Assembly: GCA_049671745.1 (NCBI GenBank)
Contig: JBATVL010000083.1
Location: forward strand, 1-33,888
Length of the DNA stretch: 33,888 bases
Origin: SNAP01 sp049671745
Lineage (GTDB): Bacteria; Bacteroidota; Bacteroidia; Bacteroidales; Marinifilaceae
Reading direction: 5' to 3'
Under the pieces are notes generated by a model. It was not told the origin of the DNA. It searched no databases and saw only the letters and a list, made by a program, of their open reading frames with translations. A program made the position numbers and the translations under genes. Position 1 is the stretch's first letter; each line of letters opens with the position of its first letter. Shown here one piece after another: positions 16,855 to 25,664 of this stretch.

Positions 16855-18696
16855 TTATAAAAGATCGTCAATAACTTTAAGTTTAGCTCTCAGAAGTTTA
16901 ACCTTATCTTTAGCTTTTAAAATCTTATCTTCAAGATCTTTAATTATTCCACTACCTTTAGAAGAGGCAGATAAAAATCCCATATTGTTCTCTAAAGTAG
17001 CAGCCTCAGAGATAGATTCTTTAATTTTACTTACAAGTTTCTCTCTCTCATGAAGAATTTTTCTTTCTGATTTATCACCATGGAAATAAGAATCTATTTT
17101 AGCTTTAAAACGTTGAACATTAAGCTCTACAGAATCAAGATCTAATTTATCGAATTCAGCATTAAGTAGATTTTGGAATTTATCGTTAATAACATTTTTA
17201 GCCTTAAACGGAACAAATCCAATCTCAACCCAACGGTTTTGAATTTCAGTAAGTTTATTAATAGTATCTTCCTCTTTTTCACATGCTTCGAATGTCTCAA
17301 GCTCAATAATTAGATCTTCTTTAAGTTTTAAGTTTCCTTCAAACTCTTGATCTACAGTACTGAAATGCTTTTCTTTAGATTCGAAGAAAGCATCGCATGC
17401 TGCTCTAAAACGAGCCCATAATTTGTCAGATAGTTTCTTAGAAACAGGTCCTATGTTTTTCCAATCTTTTTGAAGAGCAATAAACTTATCAGTAGTTGAT
17501 TTCCAATCAGTTTGTTCCTTCATTTCTTCAGCCTTCTCACATAGTTTCTCTTTTAATACAAGATTATTATTCTGTATATCCTTAAGATTGAAATAATATT
17601 CTTTTTTCTTTTCGTAGAAAATGTCGCATGATGTTCTGAAGCGTTTATAAACTCTATTTCTATCTTTCTTAGGAGCAGCTCCAGATGCTTGCCATAATTT
17701 TTGAAGTTCAAGAATAATATTGGTATTATCGTTCCATTGCTTATGGCTTTCGTAAATATTATCACTGATACTCTCAGCTTTTTCACAAAGAGTTTCTTTT
17801 ATAGTAAGATTTTCCTTCTGTTCGTCTTTCAGTTGAGTGTAGAAATCGTGATTCTTCTTATTGATAAGTTCTGTAACTTTTTTGAAACGACTCCATAGTT
17901 CTTCTTTGTCGTCTTTAGGTACAGGTCCTATTTCGCGCCAATCCTCATGTAATTCTTGTAGACTCTTAGATACTTCAAGAGAGAAATCCAGAGATTCAAG
18001 ATTCTCTGCCTTAACGCAAAGAGCAATCTTAAGGTCCATGTTTTTCTTAAGATCAAGATCTCTAAGTTCTTTATTTATTTTAATATAATCATAGAAATTT
18101 TCAACATGATGATGATAAAGTTCCCAAAGATTTTTAAGTTCAGCTTGAGGAACCATTCCTACCTCATGCCATTTTCTTTGTAGTTCTTTAAACTGATTGA
18201 AGGTATCGTTCATTGATTCTTGATTGTTTACAAGATTCTTAATTTCTTCAATAATATCACGTTTGGCTTTCAGGTTAAAATCTTTTCTATCTTCCTGAGA
18301 CTTATAAAATTCGTGTTTTTTAGTTCTGAATGTTTTTTCAATCAAATCCATATTCTCTTTGCTCGCATCTCTGAAAGAAAAGTTTTCTTCTTTTTCTCCA
18401 CTTGAAACAAAAATAGTTTTAGCTTTATTGAAATCAGCTTCGTGAAGAGAGTTGTAAGCTGTTAATCCTTCTTCAAAAAGCTGTTTGATATCATTTACAT
18501 GATTGTTGTTTACTAGCTTTTGCAGTTCACTAACAATATCTTCTTTGCTTAATTCAGAGAAGTTAATTTCTTCTACTTTCTTAGTCTCTTCGGTAGTTGT
18601 ACTGTCTTGTATTTCAATATTCTCTTGTACGTTTTCCGAAGTTGTAGCATTTGTTTGCTCCTCTTCTTTCATAGAGTTTAGCTCTTTAGATTCCAT
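16855..18696 (-). CDS. DUF349 repeat protein
   Basis: 613 residues, mostly helical and charged. After a low-complexity acidic N-terminus (~1-45) there are five DUF349 repeats. Each has L-Q-x-x-W-x-x-x-G-x-x-P followed by a helix with R-F-x-x-x-x-x-x-F; the key tryptophans are at residues 176, 253, 335, 412 and 489, spaced 77-82 apart. The C-terminus is coiled coil (K-A-K-D-K-V-K-L-L-R-A-K-L). No signal peptide or membrane segment is seen, so it is cytoplasmic. The family is common in Bacteroidota and Actinobacteria; no biochemical role is established. It is monocistronic with its own terminator. Confidence 0.88.
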   Translation of the reverse strand: MESKELNSMKEEEQTNATTSENVQENIEIQDSTTTEETKKVEEINFSELSKEDIVSELQKLVNNNHVNDIKQLFEEGLTAYNSLHEADFNKAKTIFVSSGEKEENFSFRDASKENMDLIEKTFRTKKHEFYKSQEDRKDFNLKAKRDIIEEIKNLVNNQESMNDTFNQFKELQRKWHEVGMVPQAELKNLWELYHHHVENFYDYIKINKELRDLDLKKNMDLKIALCVKAENLESLDFSLEVSKSLQELHEDWREIGPVPKDDKEELWSRFKKVTELINKKNHDFYTQLKDEQKENLTIKETLCEKAESISDNIYESHKQWNDNTNIILELQKLWQASGAAPKKDRNRVYKRFRTSCDIFYEKKKEYYFNLKDIQNNNLVLKEKLCEKAEEMKEQTDWKSTTDKFIALQKDWKNIGPVSKKLSDKLWARFRAACDAFFESKEKHFSTVDQEFEGNLKLKEDLIIELETFEACEKEEDTINKLTEIQNRWVEIGFVPFKAKNVINDKFQNLLNAEFDKLDLDSVELNVQRFKAKIDSYFHGDKSERKILHEREKLVSKIKESISEAATLENNMGFLSASSKGSGIIKDLEDKILKAKDKVKLLRAKLKVIDDLL

Positions 18697-18797
18697 ATTC
18701 TACTATTTTTTAGAATTGATTGAATACGAAATTATAAAATTTAGTCGAATATTCAAACCTAATGTACTTAATAGTGAAGAGAGAAAATTTATAAAAA

Positions 18798-18846
18798 AAA
18801 TAGTGAAGAGATAATCTGCCTTAGACAAACTATCAATTCACTATTT
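18798..18846 (-). terminator. Long hairpin terminator of hutU
   Basis: On the minus strand AAATAGTGAA ... TTCACTATTT (plus 18798-18807 and 18837-18846) pair over 10 bp. The interior can add GATA/TATC and a short TGTC/GGCA helix. A T-run follows directly. The plus strand also carries a second copy of TAGTGAAGAG at 18772-18781, besides the one at 18801-18810. Confidence 0.65.
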
Positions 18847-18877
18847 ATTATATTTATATATATGTAGAAGATTGTCT

Positions 18878-20890
18878 CTAGAATAAACCTTCTATTAGTT
18901 TGTCATCAGCAAAGTTAGGAATAGTAACTTTTAAATCAGGATTCATTTCCATTGCTCTTTTTATAGCGAAAACTGCACCTTCGTTTCTTGCCCATGATCT
19001 TCTAGAGATACCATTATTAACATCCCAGAAAAGCATAGATTTTAAACGTCTGTCTGAATCTTTAGTTCCGTCAAGCATCATTCCGAAACCTCCGTTGATA
19101 ACTTCACCCCAACCTACACCACCACCATTGTGGATAGAAACCCAAGTAGCACCTCTGAAAGAGTCGCCAATTACGTTTTGAATAGCCATATCGGCAGTGA
19201 ATTGAGAACCATCATAAATATTAGAAGTCTCTCTATATGGAGAGTCAGTACCTGATACATCATGGTGATCACGACCTAATATAATAGGAGCTGTAAGTTC
19301 TCCTGATGCAACAGCATTATTGAATGCTTCTGCAATTTTGATTCTACCTTCAGCATCAGCATAAAGAATACGAGCTTGAGAACCAACAACAAGTTTATTC
19401 TCTTGAGCACCTTTAATCCACTGAATATTATCAGCCATTTGTTGTTGAATTTCATCTGGAGAAGTTTTACGCATCTCTTCAAGAACTTCACAAGCGATTT
19501 TATCAGTAGTAGCTAAATCTTTAGGATCAGCAGAAGAACAAACCCAACGGAATGGTCCGAATCCATAGTCGAAACACATAGGACCCATAATATCTTGAAC
19601 GTAAGAAGGGTATTTGAATGATAAACCATCTTCTTTCATAATATCGGCACCAGCTCTTGATGACTCAAGAAGGAATGCATTTCCATAATCGAAGAAATAT
19701 GTATCAAATTTAGCAACACATTTATTTATTGCTTCAACATGACGACGAAGAGTTTTTTGTACTTCTTCTTTAAATTGTTCTGGTTGTTCAGACATCATAA
19801 CTTGCGATTCCTCGAAAGAAAGATCTGCAGGATAATATCCACCAGCCCAAGGGTTATGTAGTGATGTTTGGTCAGAACCTAAATCAACAGCTATATCACC
19901 TTCAGCAAATTTTTCCCATAAATCAACAATATTACCTTGGTATGCTATAGAAACAGTTTCTTTCTTTTCTTTAGCAAGCTTAACTCTAGCAATAAGTTCA
20001 TCTAGGTCAGAAATCTTTTCTTTAACCCATCCTTGAGAATGACGAGTGTTAGTGGCCTTAGGGTTTATTTCAGCAGTAATAGATATTACACCAGCAATGT
20101 CAGCAGCCTTTGGTTGAGCACCAGACATTCCACCTAAACCAGCAGTAATGAATACTTTGCCAGCTAAACCTTCACCATGTTTAGAAATCTTTCTACCTGC
20201 ATTAAGAACTGTAATAGTTGTTCCGTGTACAATACCTTGTGGTCCAATATACATGAAAGAACCAGCAGTCATTTGTCCGTATTGAGAAACACCTAAAGCA
20301 TTGAATTTCTCCCAATCATCTGGTTTAGAGTGATTAGGTATAACCATACCATTTGTTACTACAACTCTAGGAGCATCTTTATGAGAAGGATATAATCCCA
20401 TTGGATGACCAGAATAAAGAACAAGAGTTTGCTCGTCAGTCATTTCAGCCAAATACTTACAAGCTAAACGATATTGAGCCCAGTTTTGGAAGACTGAACC
20501 ATTACCACCGTAAGTGATTAATTCGTGTGGATGTTGAGCTACAGCGTAATCTAAGTTGTTTTGAAGCATAAGCATAATACCTGCAGCTTGCTTAGATTTA
20601 TAAGGATAATCTTCTATGTTTCTAGCATAAATCATATAGTCAGGACGCAATCTGTACATATAGATTCTTCCGTATTCTTTAAGTTCTTTAGCAAACTCAG
20701 GAGCTAATTCAGCATGTTGCTCTGGAGTGAAATATCTTAAAGCATTACGCATAGCCAATTCTTTCTCGGCTTTAGTAAGAATGTCTTTTCTTTTTGGGGC
20801 ATGATTGATGTCCTTTTCGTATGCTTTTGGAGCTGGCAATTTAGCAGGAATCCCCTCTAGTATTGCTGCATGAAATTCTTCTCGTGTCAT
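18878..20890 (-). CDS. hutU: Urocanate hydratase
   Basis: HutU converts urocanate to imidazolonepropionate in histidine degradation, using tightly bound NAD+. The 670-residue protein shows the family's signature regions: T-Y-G-G-N-G-S-V-F-Q-N-W, G-H-P-M-G-L-Y-P-S, the NAD-binding T-A-G-L-G-G-M-S-G-A-Q-P-K-A, the C-terminal M-C-F-D-Y-G-F-G-P-F-R-W-V, G-R-D-H-H-D-V-S-G-T-D-S-P-Y-R-E-T, and H-N-G-G-G-V-G-W-G-E-V-I-N-G-G. No other hut gene (hutH, hutI, ftcD, hutG) is in the window; hutU stands alone with its own terminator and must be co-regulated from elsewhere. Confidence 0.97.
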   Translation of the reverse strand: MTREEFHAAILEGIPAKLPAPKAYEKDINHAPKRKDILTKAEKELAMRNALRYFTPEQHAELAPEFAKELKEYGRIYMYRLRPDYMIYARNIEDYPYKSKQAAGIMLMLQNNLDYAVAQHPHELITYGGNGSVFQNWAQYRLACKYLAEMTDEQTLVLYSGHPMGLYPSHKDAPRVVVTNGMVIPNHSKPDDWEKFNALGVSQYGQMTAGSFMYIGPQGIVHGTTITVLNAGRKISKHGEGLAGKVFITAGLGGMSGAQPKAADIAGVISITAEINPKATNTRHSQGWVKEKISDLDELIARVKLAKEKKETVSIAYQGNIVDLWEKFAEGDIAVDLGSDQTSLHNPWAGGYYPADLSFEESQVMMSEQPEQFKEEVQKTLRRHVEAINKCVAKFDTYFFDYGNAFLLESSRAGADIMKEDGLSFKYPSYVQDIMGPMCFDYGFGPFRWVCSSADPKDLATTDKIACEVLEEMRKTSPDEIQQQMADNIQWIKGAQENKLVVGSQARILYADAEGRIKIAEAFNNAVASGELTAPIILGRDHHDVSGTDSPYRETSNIYDGSQFTADMAIQNVIGDSFRGATWVSIHNGGGVGWGEVINGGFGMMLDGTKDSDRRLKSMLFWDVNNGISRRSWARNEGAVFAIKRAMEMNPDLKVTIPNFADDKLIEGLF

Positions 20891-21032
20891 GTATATATAT
20901 ATTTATAATTTATTTTATAGAGCTGCTAAGTTAGTATATCATAAATTAATTAGGAATTATTTATAGAATTATTTCTGTAATTATGATATAATAACATATT
21001 CATACCTCGGCATTTTTCTTGGAATAATTTAT

Positions 21033-21040
21033 TAGATTTG
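21033..21040 (+). promoter_or_regulatory. Possible promoter -7 element of the DUF2027-Smr gene
   Basis: TAGATTTG matches TAnnTTTG exactly but lies only ~16 bp before the ATG, giving a leader of ~10 nt. No clear -33 is seen. Confidence 0.35.
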
Positions 21041-21056
21041 TTTAAAAATAAGAATT

Positions 21057-22064
21057 ATGGAAGTAAGAATAGGTGATAATGTAAGGTTTCTAAACCAAAC
21101 AGGTGGTGGTAAGGTTGTTAAAATAGTAAACAATAATACTGTAATGGTTTTAGATGAGGACGAATTTGAGATACCGACTGCCATTTCTAATCTAGTAGTA
21201 ATACAGAGCGATTTTAAGACAGAAGATGGCAATTTAACTAGTACTACAGCACATCTTCCAAAAGATGAGCCTAAAATCATTTCAGAATCAACGAATACAA
21301 ATAAATTCTATCTTGCATTTCTTTCTAAGAATTTAAGCAAGTCTGGTTCTGATGTTGATTGTTACGTTGTTAATGATACTAAGAATATTATCTTTTATAC
21401 TTTCTACAAACAGTCTGATTCAAAAACGGAAGGAGTTAGTTCTGGAAAATGTAATGCAGGTGAGAGAATGATTGTTGCTTCGTATTCGGCAAAAGAACTT
21501 AATGACATAAAACATTTCTTTTTACATATTATTACGTACAAGAAAGAAGGTGAACCTCAAATGCCTATAGTTTATAAAATGAATGTGAACCCAGTTAAAT
21601 TCTTTAAGAATTCTTCTTTTAAAGAGAATAAGATTTTTTCTGAAAATGCAATTATTTACGATATAGAAGATAAAGATTCTGTAGAGTATAAACTTTATGA
21701 ATTATCGGAACGTGAGGATAAAAAATTACTTTCTGTAAAAGAAACTGTGAATGCTCAAGGTATACCTGTTATAAAAACTAAAGATGAAGCTTTAGAGGTG
21801 GACTTACACATTAATAAATTAATAGATTCTGTTGTTGGACTTTCGAATAGAGAGATTCTTACATACCAACTTGATAAATTTCATGAGGTTATGGAAGAAA
21901 ATAGATATAAGAAAGGACAAAGAGTTGTATTTATACATGGTTTAGGAAATGGAACTCTTAAGCAAAAACTTATCTGGGAGTTAGATCATAAATATAAAAC
22001 TAGTCGTCACCAAGAGGCTTCATTCCAGAAGTATGGTTCAGGTGCAACTATGGTAGTAATGTAA
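21057..22064 (+). CDS. DUF2027 / Smr-domain protein
   Basis: 335 residues. The N-terminus (M-E-V-R-I-G-D-N-V-R-F-L-N-Q-T-G-G-G-K-V) is a small beta-barrel of the DUF2027 type, with a short second strand set to about residue 50. A beta-rich middle domain follows. The C-terminal ~85 residues are an Smr domain: E-V-D-L-H-I-N-K-L, a long helix, K-G-Q-R-V-V-F-I-H-G-L-G-N-G-T-L-K, and a last G-S-G-A-T-M-V-V-M strand. Smr domains bind and sometimes nick branched DNA or RNA, as in the MutS2 C-terminus. The D-L-H and H-G-x-G residues used for that are present. The target is unknown. Monocistronic, with a strong terminator. Confidence 0.85.
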   Translation: MEVRIGDNVRFLNQTGGGKVVKIVNNNTVMVLDEDEFEIPTAISNLVVIQSDFKTEDGNLTSTTAHLPKDEPKIISESTNTNKFYLAFLSKNLSKSGSDVDCYVVNDTKNIIFYTFYKQSDSKTEGVSSGKCNAGERMIVASYSAKELNDIKHFFLHIITYKKEGEPQMPIVYKMNVNPVKFFKNSSFKENKIFSENAIIYDIEDKDSVEYKLYELSEREDKKLLSVKETVNAQGIPVIKTKDEALEVDLHINKLIDSVVGLSNREILTYQLDKFHEVMEENRYKKGQRVVFIHGLGNGTLKQKLIWELDHKYKTSRHQEASFQKYGSGATMVVM

Positions 22065-22089
22065 ATCTCTGTTTTAGGTAATAGAAAGT

Positions 22090-22128
22090 ATCCCTTTATT
22101 TCTTTTAGAGATAAAGGGATGTTTTTTA
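22090..22128 (+). terminator. Intrinsic terminator of the DUF2027-Smr gene
   Basis: A 14-bp stem (22090-22103 with 22107-22120, one G-U) with a 3-nt loop is followed by G and a T-run. The T-run contains the stop codon of the convergent histidine kinase. Confidence 0.88.
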
Positions 22129-24081
22129 TGCAATTGGTAGTGTGAAAGTAAATGTAGATTCTTCTCCTTTTATAGAAGACACAGATATCTTTCCTTTATT
22201 TATTTCTATAAATTCCTTGCAAAGAATAAGGCCAAGTCCAGTTCCTGTTTCTTCAGCTGTTCCTAAAGTAGATATCTTTTCATCTATTTTAAAAAGTTTA
22301 TCTATTATATTCTTATCTATACCTTGCCCATTATCTTTTATTGATATAGATATTTGCGTTTTTATTTTCTCAGCGGATATTTTTATTTCTCCACCTTGAT
22401 TGGTATATTTAATAGCATTACTAAATAGGTTTCTAATAACTGTAGATATCATGTTCTTATCTGCAAATGCATGAGTGTCAATATCTATATTGTTTATGAA
22501 GTTTATTTGTTTTTTGCTTGCTTGTTCTGAAAGGATTTCTTTTTGTTCTTCTATTATTTTATAAAGTTCAATATTAGAAGGCTTAACATCAATGTGATTA
22601 GTTTGCATATTTGCCCATTGTAGAAGATCGTTTAGTAGATTAAATAACTTATTCGAAGAGCGATATAGTACGTTTATATATTCTTTTCTGCTTTCGTTAT
22701 CTAGTTCATCGAAATCTTCGAGTAATATTTCTAGAATACCCAATAAAGAATTAAATGGATTCTTTAGATCATGCGCAATAATAGAGAAGAATCTATCTTT
22801 TGATTTATTAGAAATAAGTAATCTTTTTTCACTCTCAGTGAGTTTCTTTAAATTAGAATGATTTATTTTAAGTAATTTATTGGTTGTGTGTGACAGCTCT
22901 TTATATTCGTATATTTTATATTTTCTAATATCTATATAGTTCTTTGTTTTTATAGCCTCTTCAAGTTCACCTAAAAAAGTATTAGTTATGTCATCTAAAT
23001 ATTTTTTTATTTTTCGTGTGAAATAAATAATAACTAATGTTACACAGAACATGAAAATAATAATCGTTATAAATGAGGAGTATATATCATTATAAAGAAC
23101 CTTCTTATTATCTTCTATGATTTTATCCGCTGCACTTATATCGGTGTAACCTATAAGTACCCATTGCCAATCTTTAATAATACTGTAATACGCATATATA
23201 TTTATATACTTTTCTTGTGTTTCAGAATAGATTCTATGTTTGATTAATCCTTTTCCTTTTTTTATAATTTTATTTAATTGTGCAGTGTCTCTTATTTTTT
23301 TCTTATTAATTAAATCTTTGCCTTTGTAATTAACAACAATGAATTGTGATGTTTCTCCTAATTTGATCTTGTTTAATACATCTAGAGCATGATTTTGCGT
23401 TTCTTTCTCTACATATTTTACATATTCTCCAGTTCCAATAATCCAATTATAGAAAGGAAGATTTCTAATATATGATGTTTTATTATTTGTATATGAATTT
23501 TTATTCCCATTAGGTAATACCCAGTTGTAATTAATATAGCTTTTGTTCTTTTTCTTTGCATTTTTAATAATCACTTCATTAATTAGGCGTTTTGTTTTAC
23601 CATCTATTGTTACCATTTTTTTACCTTCTATCTCTGGAGAAACTGGATGTAATACTGTGTATCCTTCTAAATCAACTATAAAGTAATATCCTCTGCCATT
23701 AAAAAAGCGAGGAGTAGTAAAAGCATTCTTAATAATCTGTTTAATTTCCTTTTCAGAATATTTGTATTTATATTTTTCGTATATAAAAACAGACATGTCA
23801 TATGCTTGGTCGACTCTCTGCTTAAGCCTGTTGCGCATGTTTTCGTTTAAACTATCTCTTAACACCCTAATCGTTTCTGCTGCTGCTTTAACCTGAGTTC
23901 TGATATGTATTTCTTTTTCTTCGTATATTCTATCTCTAATGTTTTTTGATTGTTTAGAGAAATTATTGTATTCAAGAATGCCTCCTGCAATACAAAAAAA
24001 TATGGCAACTATGCTAGTAGTGATAAATAGATATTCTTTATATTTATCTGATATTCTTTTATATCTTTTTTTGTTTTTCAT
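22126..24081 (-). CDS. Membrane sensor histidine kinase with extracytoplasmic Cache domain
   Basis: 651 residues. TM1 is at about 18-38. An extracytoplasmic region to ~335 has Cache features (G-R-G-Y-Y-F-I-V-D-L-E-G, H-P-V-S-P-E-I-E-G-K-K-M, then N-W-I-I-G-T-G-E-Y-V), probably in two lobes. TM2 is at about 339-362. The HisKA motif H-D-L-K-N-P-F has the phospho-acceptor His437. The ATPase domain contains N-L-F-S-N-A-I-K-Y-T (N box), D-N-G-Q-G-I (G1) and G-T-G-L-G-L (G2). Cache domains usually sense small metabolites. No response regulator gene or fused receiver domain is in the window, so the partner is elsewhere. Confidence 0.9.
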   Translation of the reverse strand: MKNKKRYKRISDKYKEYLFITTSIVAIFFCIAGGILEYNNFSKQSKNIRDRIYEEKEIHIRTQVKAAAETIRVLRDSLNENMRNRLKQRVDQAYDMSVFIYEKYKYKYSEKEIKQIIKNAFTTPRFFNGRGYYFIVDLEGYTVLHPVSPEIEGKKMVTIDGKTKRLINEVIIKNAKKKNKSYINYNWVLPNGNKNSYTNNKTSYIRNLPFYNWIIGTGEYVKYVEKETQNHALDVLNKIKLGETSQFIVVNYKGKDLINKKKIRDTAQLNKIIKKGKGLIKHRIYSETQEKYINIYAYYSIIKDWQWVLIGYTDISAADKIIEDNKKVLYNDIYSSFITIIIFMFCVTLVIIYFTRKIKKYLDDITNTFLGELEEAIKTKNYIDIRKYKIYEYKELSHTTNKLLKINHSNLKKLTESEKRLLISNKSKDRFFSIIAHDLKNPFNSLLGILEILLEDFDELDNESRKEYINVLYRSSNKLFNLLNDLLQWANMQTNHIDVKPSNIELYKIIEEQKEILSEQASKKQINFINNIDIDTHAFADKNMISTVIRNLFSNAIKYTNQGGEIKISAEKIKTQISISIKDNGQGIDKNIIDKLFKIDEKISTLGTAEETGTGLGLILCKEFIEINKGKISVSSIKGEESTFTFTLPIA

Positions 24082-24514
24082 AACTTTTTACCTAGTCTTT
24101 GCTTTCTATACGATTAACTTATTTTTTTGTTTTATTCTTATTAAAAATAATATCTATTGTAATCTAATATAATAATATTATATTATTGATGTTCAAAAAT
24201 TTTAAGTTTTACATTTAAATGAGATCGTAATGGATCTGAGTACTAGAGAAACGTTTCCTAAAGCCTTAAAACATTAGGAATATTGCGTGTTTTTTATTAT
24301 GTTTGTTGCCGTTAATGAATTAAGTACAGCATAGATTTAATAACTTTCCTTAAAGGAAAACATAAAATAGAGGTAATATGGTCATTTAATATATTTTGAA
24401 TTAATAGCATTAAAAGATTGGAAATTAACAACTTAATTAAGATTAAGTGAGGGTAGTGAATTATTCTACTGAAAGTGTTATATCCAAGAAGTTATTAATT
24501 AAAATATTAAAAAG
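24082..24514. other. 433-bp AT-rich intergenic region without a gene
   Basis: No credible ORF, tRNA or known RNA is visible. It holds a 10-bp AT-only palindrome (TAATATAATA, 1 nt, TATTATATTA at 24165-24185). It also has a weak hairpin TTCCTAA/TTAGGAA (24255-24261 with 24274-24280), followed about 10 nt later by a T-run, which might be a terminator remnant. The promoters of the kinase gene (minus) and of the small HhH gene (plus) must lie here, but no TAnnTTTG element stands out. Confidence 0.5.
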
Positions 24515-24748
24515 ATGAGACTAGAATTATTAGTTAAAAGCCAGAACCTTAGTATTAGAGCCTTTAAAATTTGCCTTGAAAACAATATTTTCACAACTAC
24601 AGTACTGAGACAATATTACAATAGTAACGAAACTTTCGTAGACCTTACGGGGTGTGGTAAAATTACAGACCAAGAATTATTCAATACCTATAATCGATTC
24701 GGAAATGTTGTAGCTCGACGTCCTTTGAGTGAATCCTTTTCTCTATAG
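24515..24748 (+). CDS. Small alpha-CTD/helix-hairpin-helix-like protein
   Basis: 77 residues with no signal peptide. The core N-L-S-I-R-A-F-K-I-C, then L-R-Q-Y-Y, F-V-D-L-T-G-C-G and T-D-Q-E-L-F resembles the C-terminal domain of RNA polymerase alpha and related HhH modules (L-S-x-R-A ... L ... C-G-x-K-T/S-x-x-E-L). Such domains bind DNA or other proteins. It is the first of three closely spaced plus-strand genes, with the membrane-anchored lysozyme-like protein and a small lipoprotein next. It is followed by ~50 bp of AT-rich spacer. It could be a small regulator; that is inference. Confidence 0.5.
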   Translation: MRLELLVKSQNLSIRAFKICLENNIFTTTVLRQYYNSNETFVDLTGCGKITDQELFNTYNRFGNVVARRPLSESFSL

Positions 24749-24801
24749 AATTCATATGTATAATTCTTAAATAAATAATTCATTTAACATTTACTTTTAT
24801 A

Positions 24802-25392
24802 ATGACTGATATAATACTGTGCTTAGTTATACTTGCTATACTTGCCTTAATTATTTATTGTTTATGTGTGTTTCTTTACTTTTTAGTATGTAAATATCCA
24901 GTTATATCTATAGCTTTTTTTATTTTCATTTCACTTATTGTCACTGCTTCTTTAATAGATGATGATTGTCTAATCGACGTAAAAAAATTAAGCGAAGATG
25001 TACGTCCAAACTTTAATAAAGATTTCTCTAAAATAGCAAAATTTAGTTTAGCTGCTCGGAATAATAATCCTGGAAACTTACGTCATGTGGGTTCTATTTC
25101 TGGATTTAGAGAATTCTCTAGTATGCAGGCTGGATATTCTGCTATGGTAAGAGACTTAAAAGCCAAAATATCAGGAAAATCAAGATATACTGATGGCACA
25201 GAGAATCTCTCTGAATTAATTCATATCTACGCTCCACCTAGTGAGAACGATACAAGGCATTATGTGGCTAAAGTTGCAGGATATATGGGGGTGAAAAGGG
25301 ATATTGCTACCTCAAAAATAGATGTGTATATGTTGGCAAAAGCCATGATAAAAGTAGAAGATTCCCGCTTATTCAAACTATTGTTTGAATAA
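24802..25392 (+). CDS. Membrane-anchored phage structural protein P5 / lysozyme-like domain protein
   Basis: 196 residues. Two N-terminal hydrophobic segments (about 5-28 and 33-51) are followed by a short linker and a C-terminal domain. That domain begins A-R-N-N-N-P-G-N-L-R (86-94), then G-F-R-E-F, Q-A-G-Y-S-A-M-V-R-D-L, L-S-E-L-I-x-x-Y-A-P-P-x-E-N-D and Y-V-A-K-V-A-x-x-M-G-V. This is the pattern of the 'structural protein P5' and virion muralytic proteins found in prophages and widely in Bacteroidota. It suggests a peptidoglycan-facing domain fixed to the inner membrane. A catalytic residue cannot be assigned with certainty. A second, decayed copy of its 3' end lies at 25927-26028. Confidence 0.72.
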   Translation: MTDIILCLVILAILALIIYCLCVFLYFLVCKYPVISIAFFIFISLIVTASLIDDDCLIDVKKLSEDVRPNFNKDFSKIAKFSLAARNNNPGNLRHVGSISGFREFSSMQAGYSAMVRDLKAKISGKSRYTDGTENLSELIHIYAPPSENDTRHYVAKVAGYMGVKRDIATSKIDVYMLAKAMIKVEDSRLFKLLFE

Positions 25393-25451
25393 TAGTTGCT
25401 CTTGTAATCGATTTTAAAAATAAATTTAAATATAAACTAAAAATAAAGAAT

Positions 25452-25658
25452 TTGAAAAGATTAATATTTGTAATTGTCCTGTTTTGCTTAATCTCGTGTT
25501 TATCTAAAAAAGATAATAATTCTAAAACTGAGATTAAAAAACTCCATATTTTAAATAATACCATAAGCTCTTCTATAGATACTCTTTCTGAAAAGTCTAT
25601 GATAACTATCCTGTATACGGATTCTAAAGAAGCAAACTTCAACCTCCCAATCTTATAA
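25452..25658 (+). CDS. Small lipoprotein, TTG start
   Basis: 68 residues. The N-terminus is M-K-R-L-I-F-V-I-V-L-F, then the lipobox L-I-S-C (Cys16) and a lysine/asparagine-rich mature part. The only suitable start is TTG; no in-frame ATG exists between it and the previous gene. That may mean a genuine weak start or a lost ATG. A small lipoprotein directly after a muralytic-type gene is reminiscent of an outer-membrane spanin in phage lysis cassettes, but the sequence is too short and generic to claim this. The 11-bp repeat array starts right after its stop. Confidence 0.4.
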   Translation: MKRLIFVIVLFCLISCLSKKDNNSKTEIKKLHILNNTISSSIDTLSEKSMITILYTDSKEANFNLPIL

Positions 25659-25664
25659 AATAGT

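Noticed and set aside
18503..18814. Plus-strand ORF of ~103 residues opposite the DUF349 gene
   Set aside because: Serine-rich antisense shadow of a strongly supported gene; no own signals.
24165..24185. Perfect AT-only palindrome as an operator
   Set aside because: Only A and T in very AT-rich DNA; too likely by chance to claim a binding site.
24230..24310. Possible tRNA or tmRNA
   Set aside because: No cloverleaf, no T-loop or CCA end can be drawn; no tRNA was found anywhere in the window.
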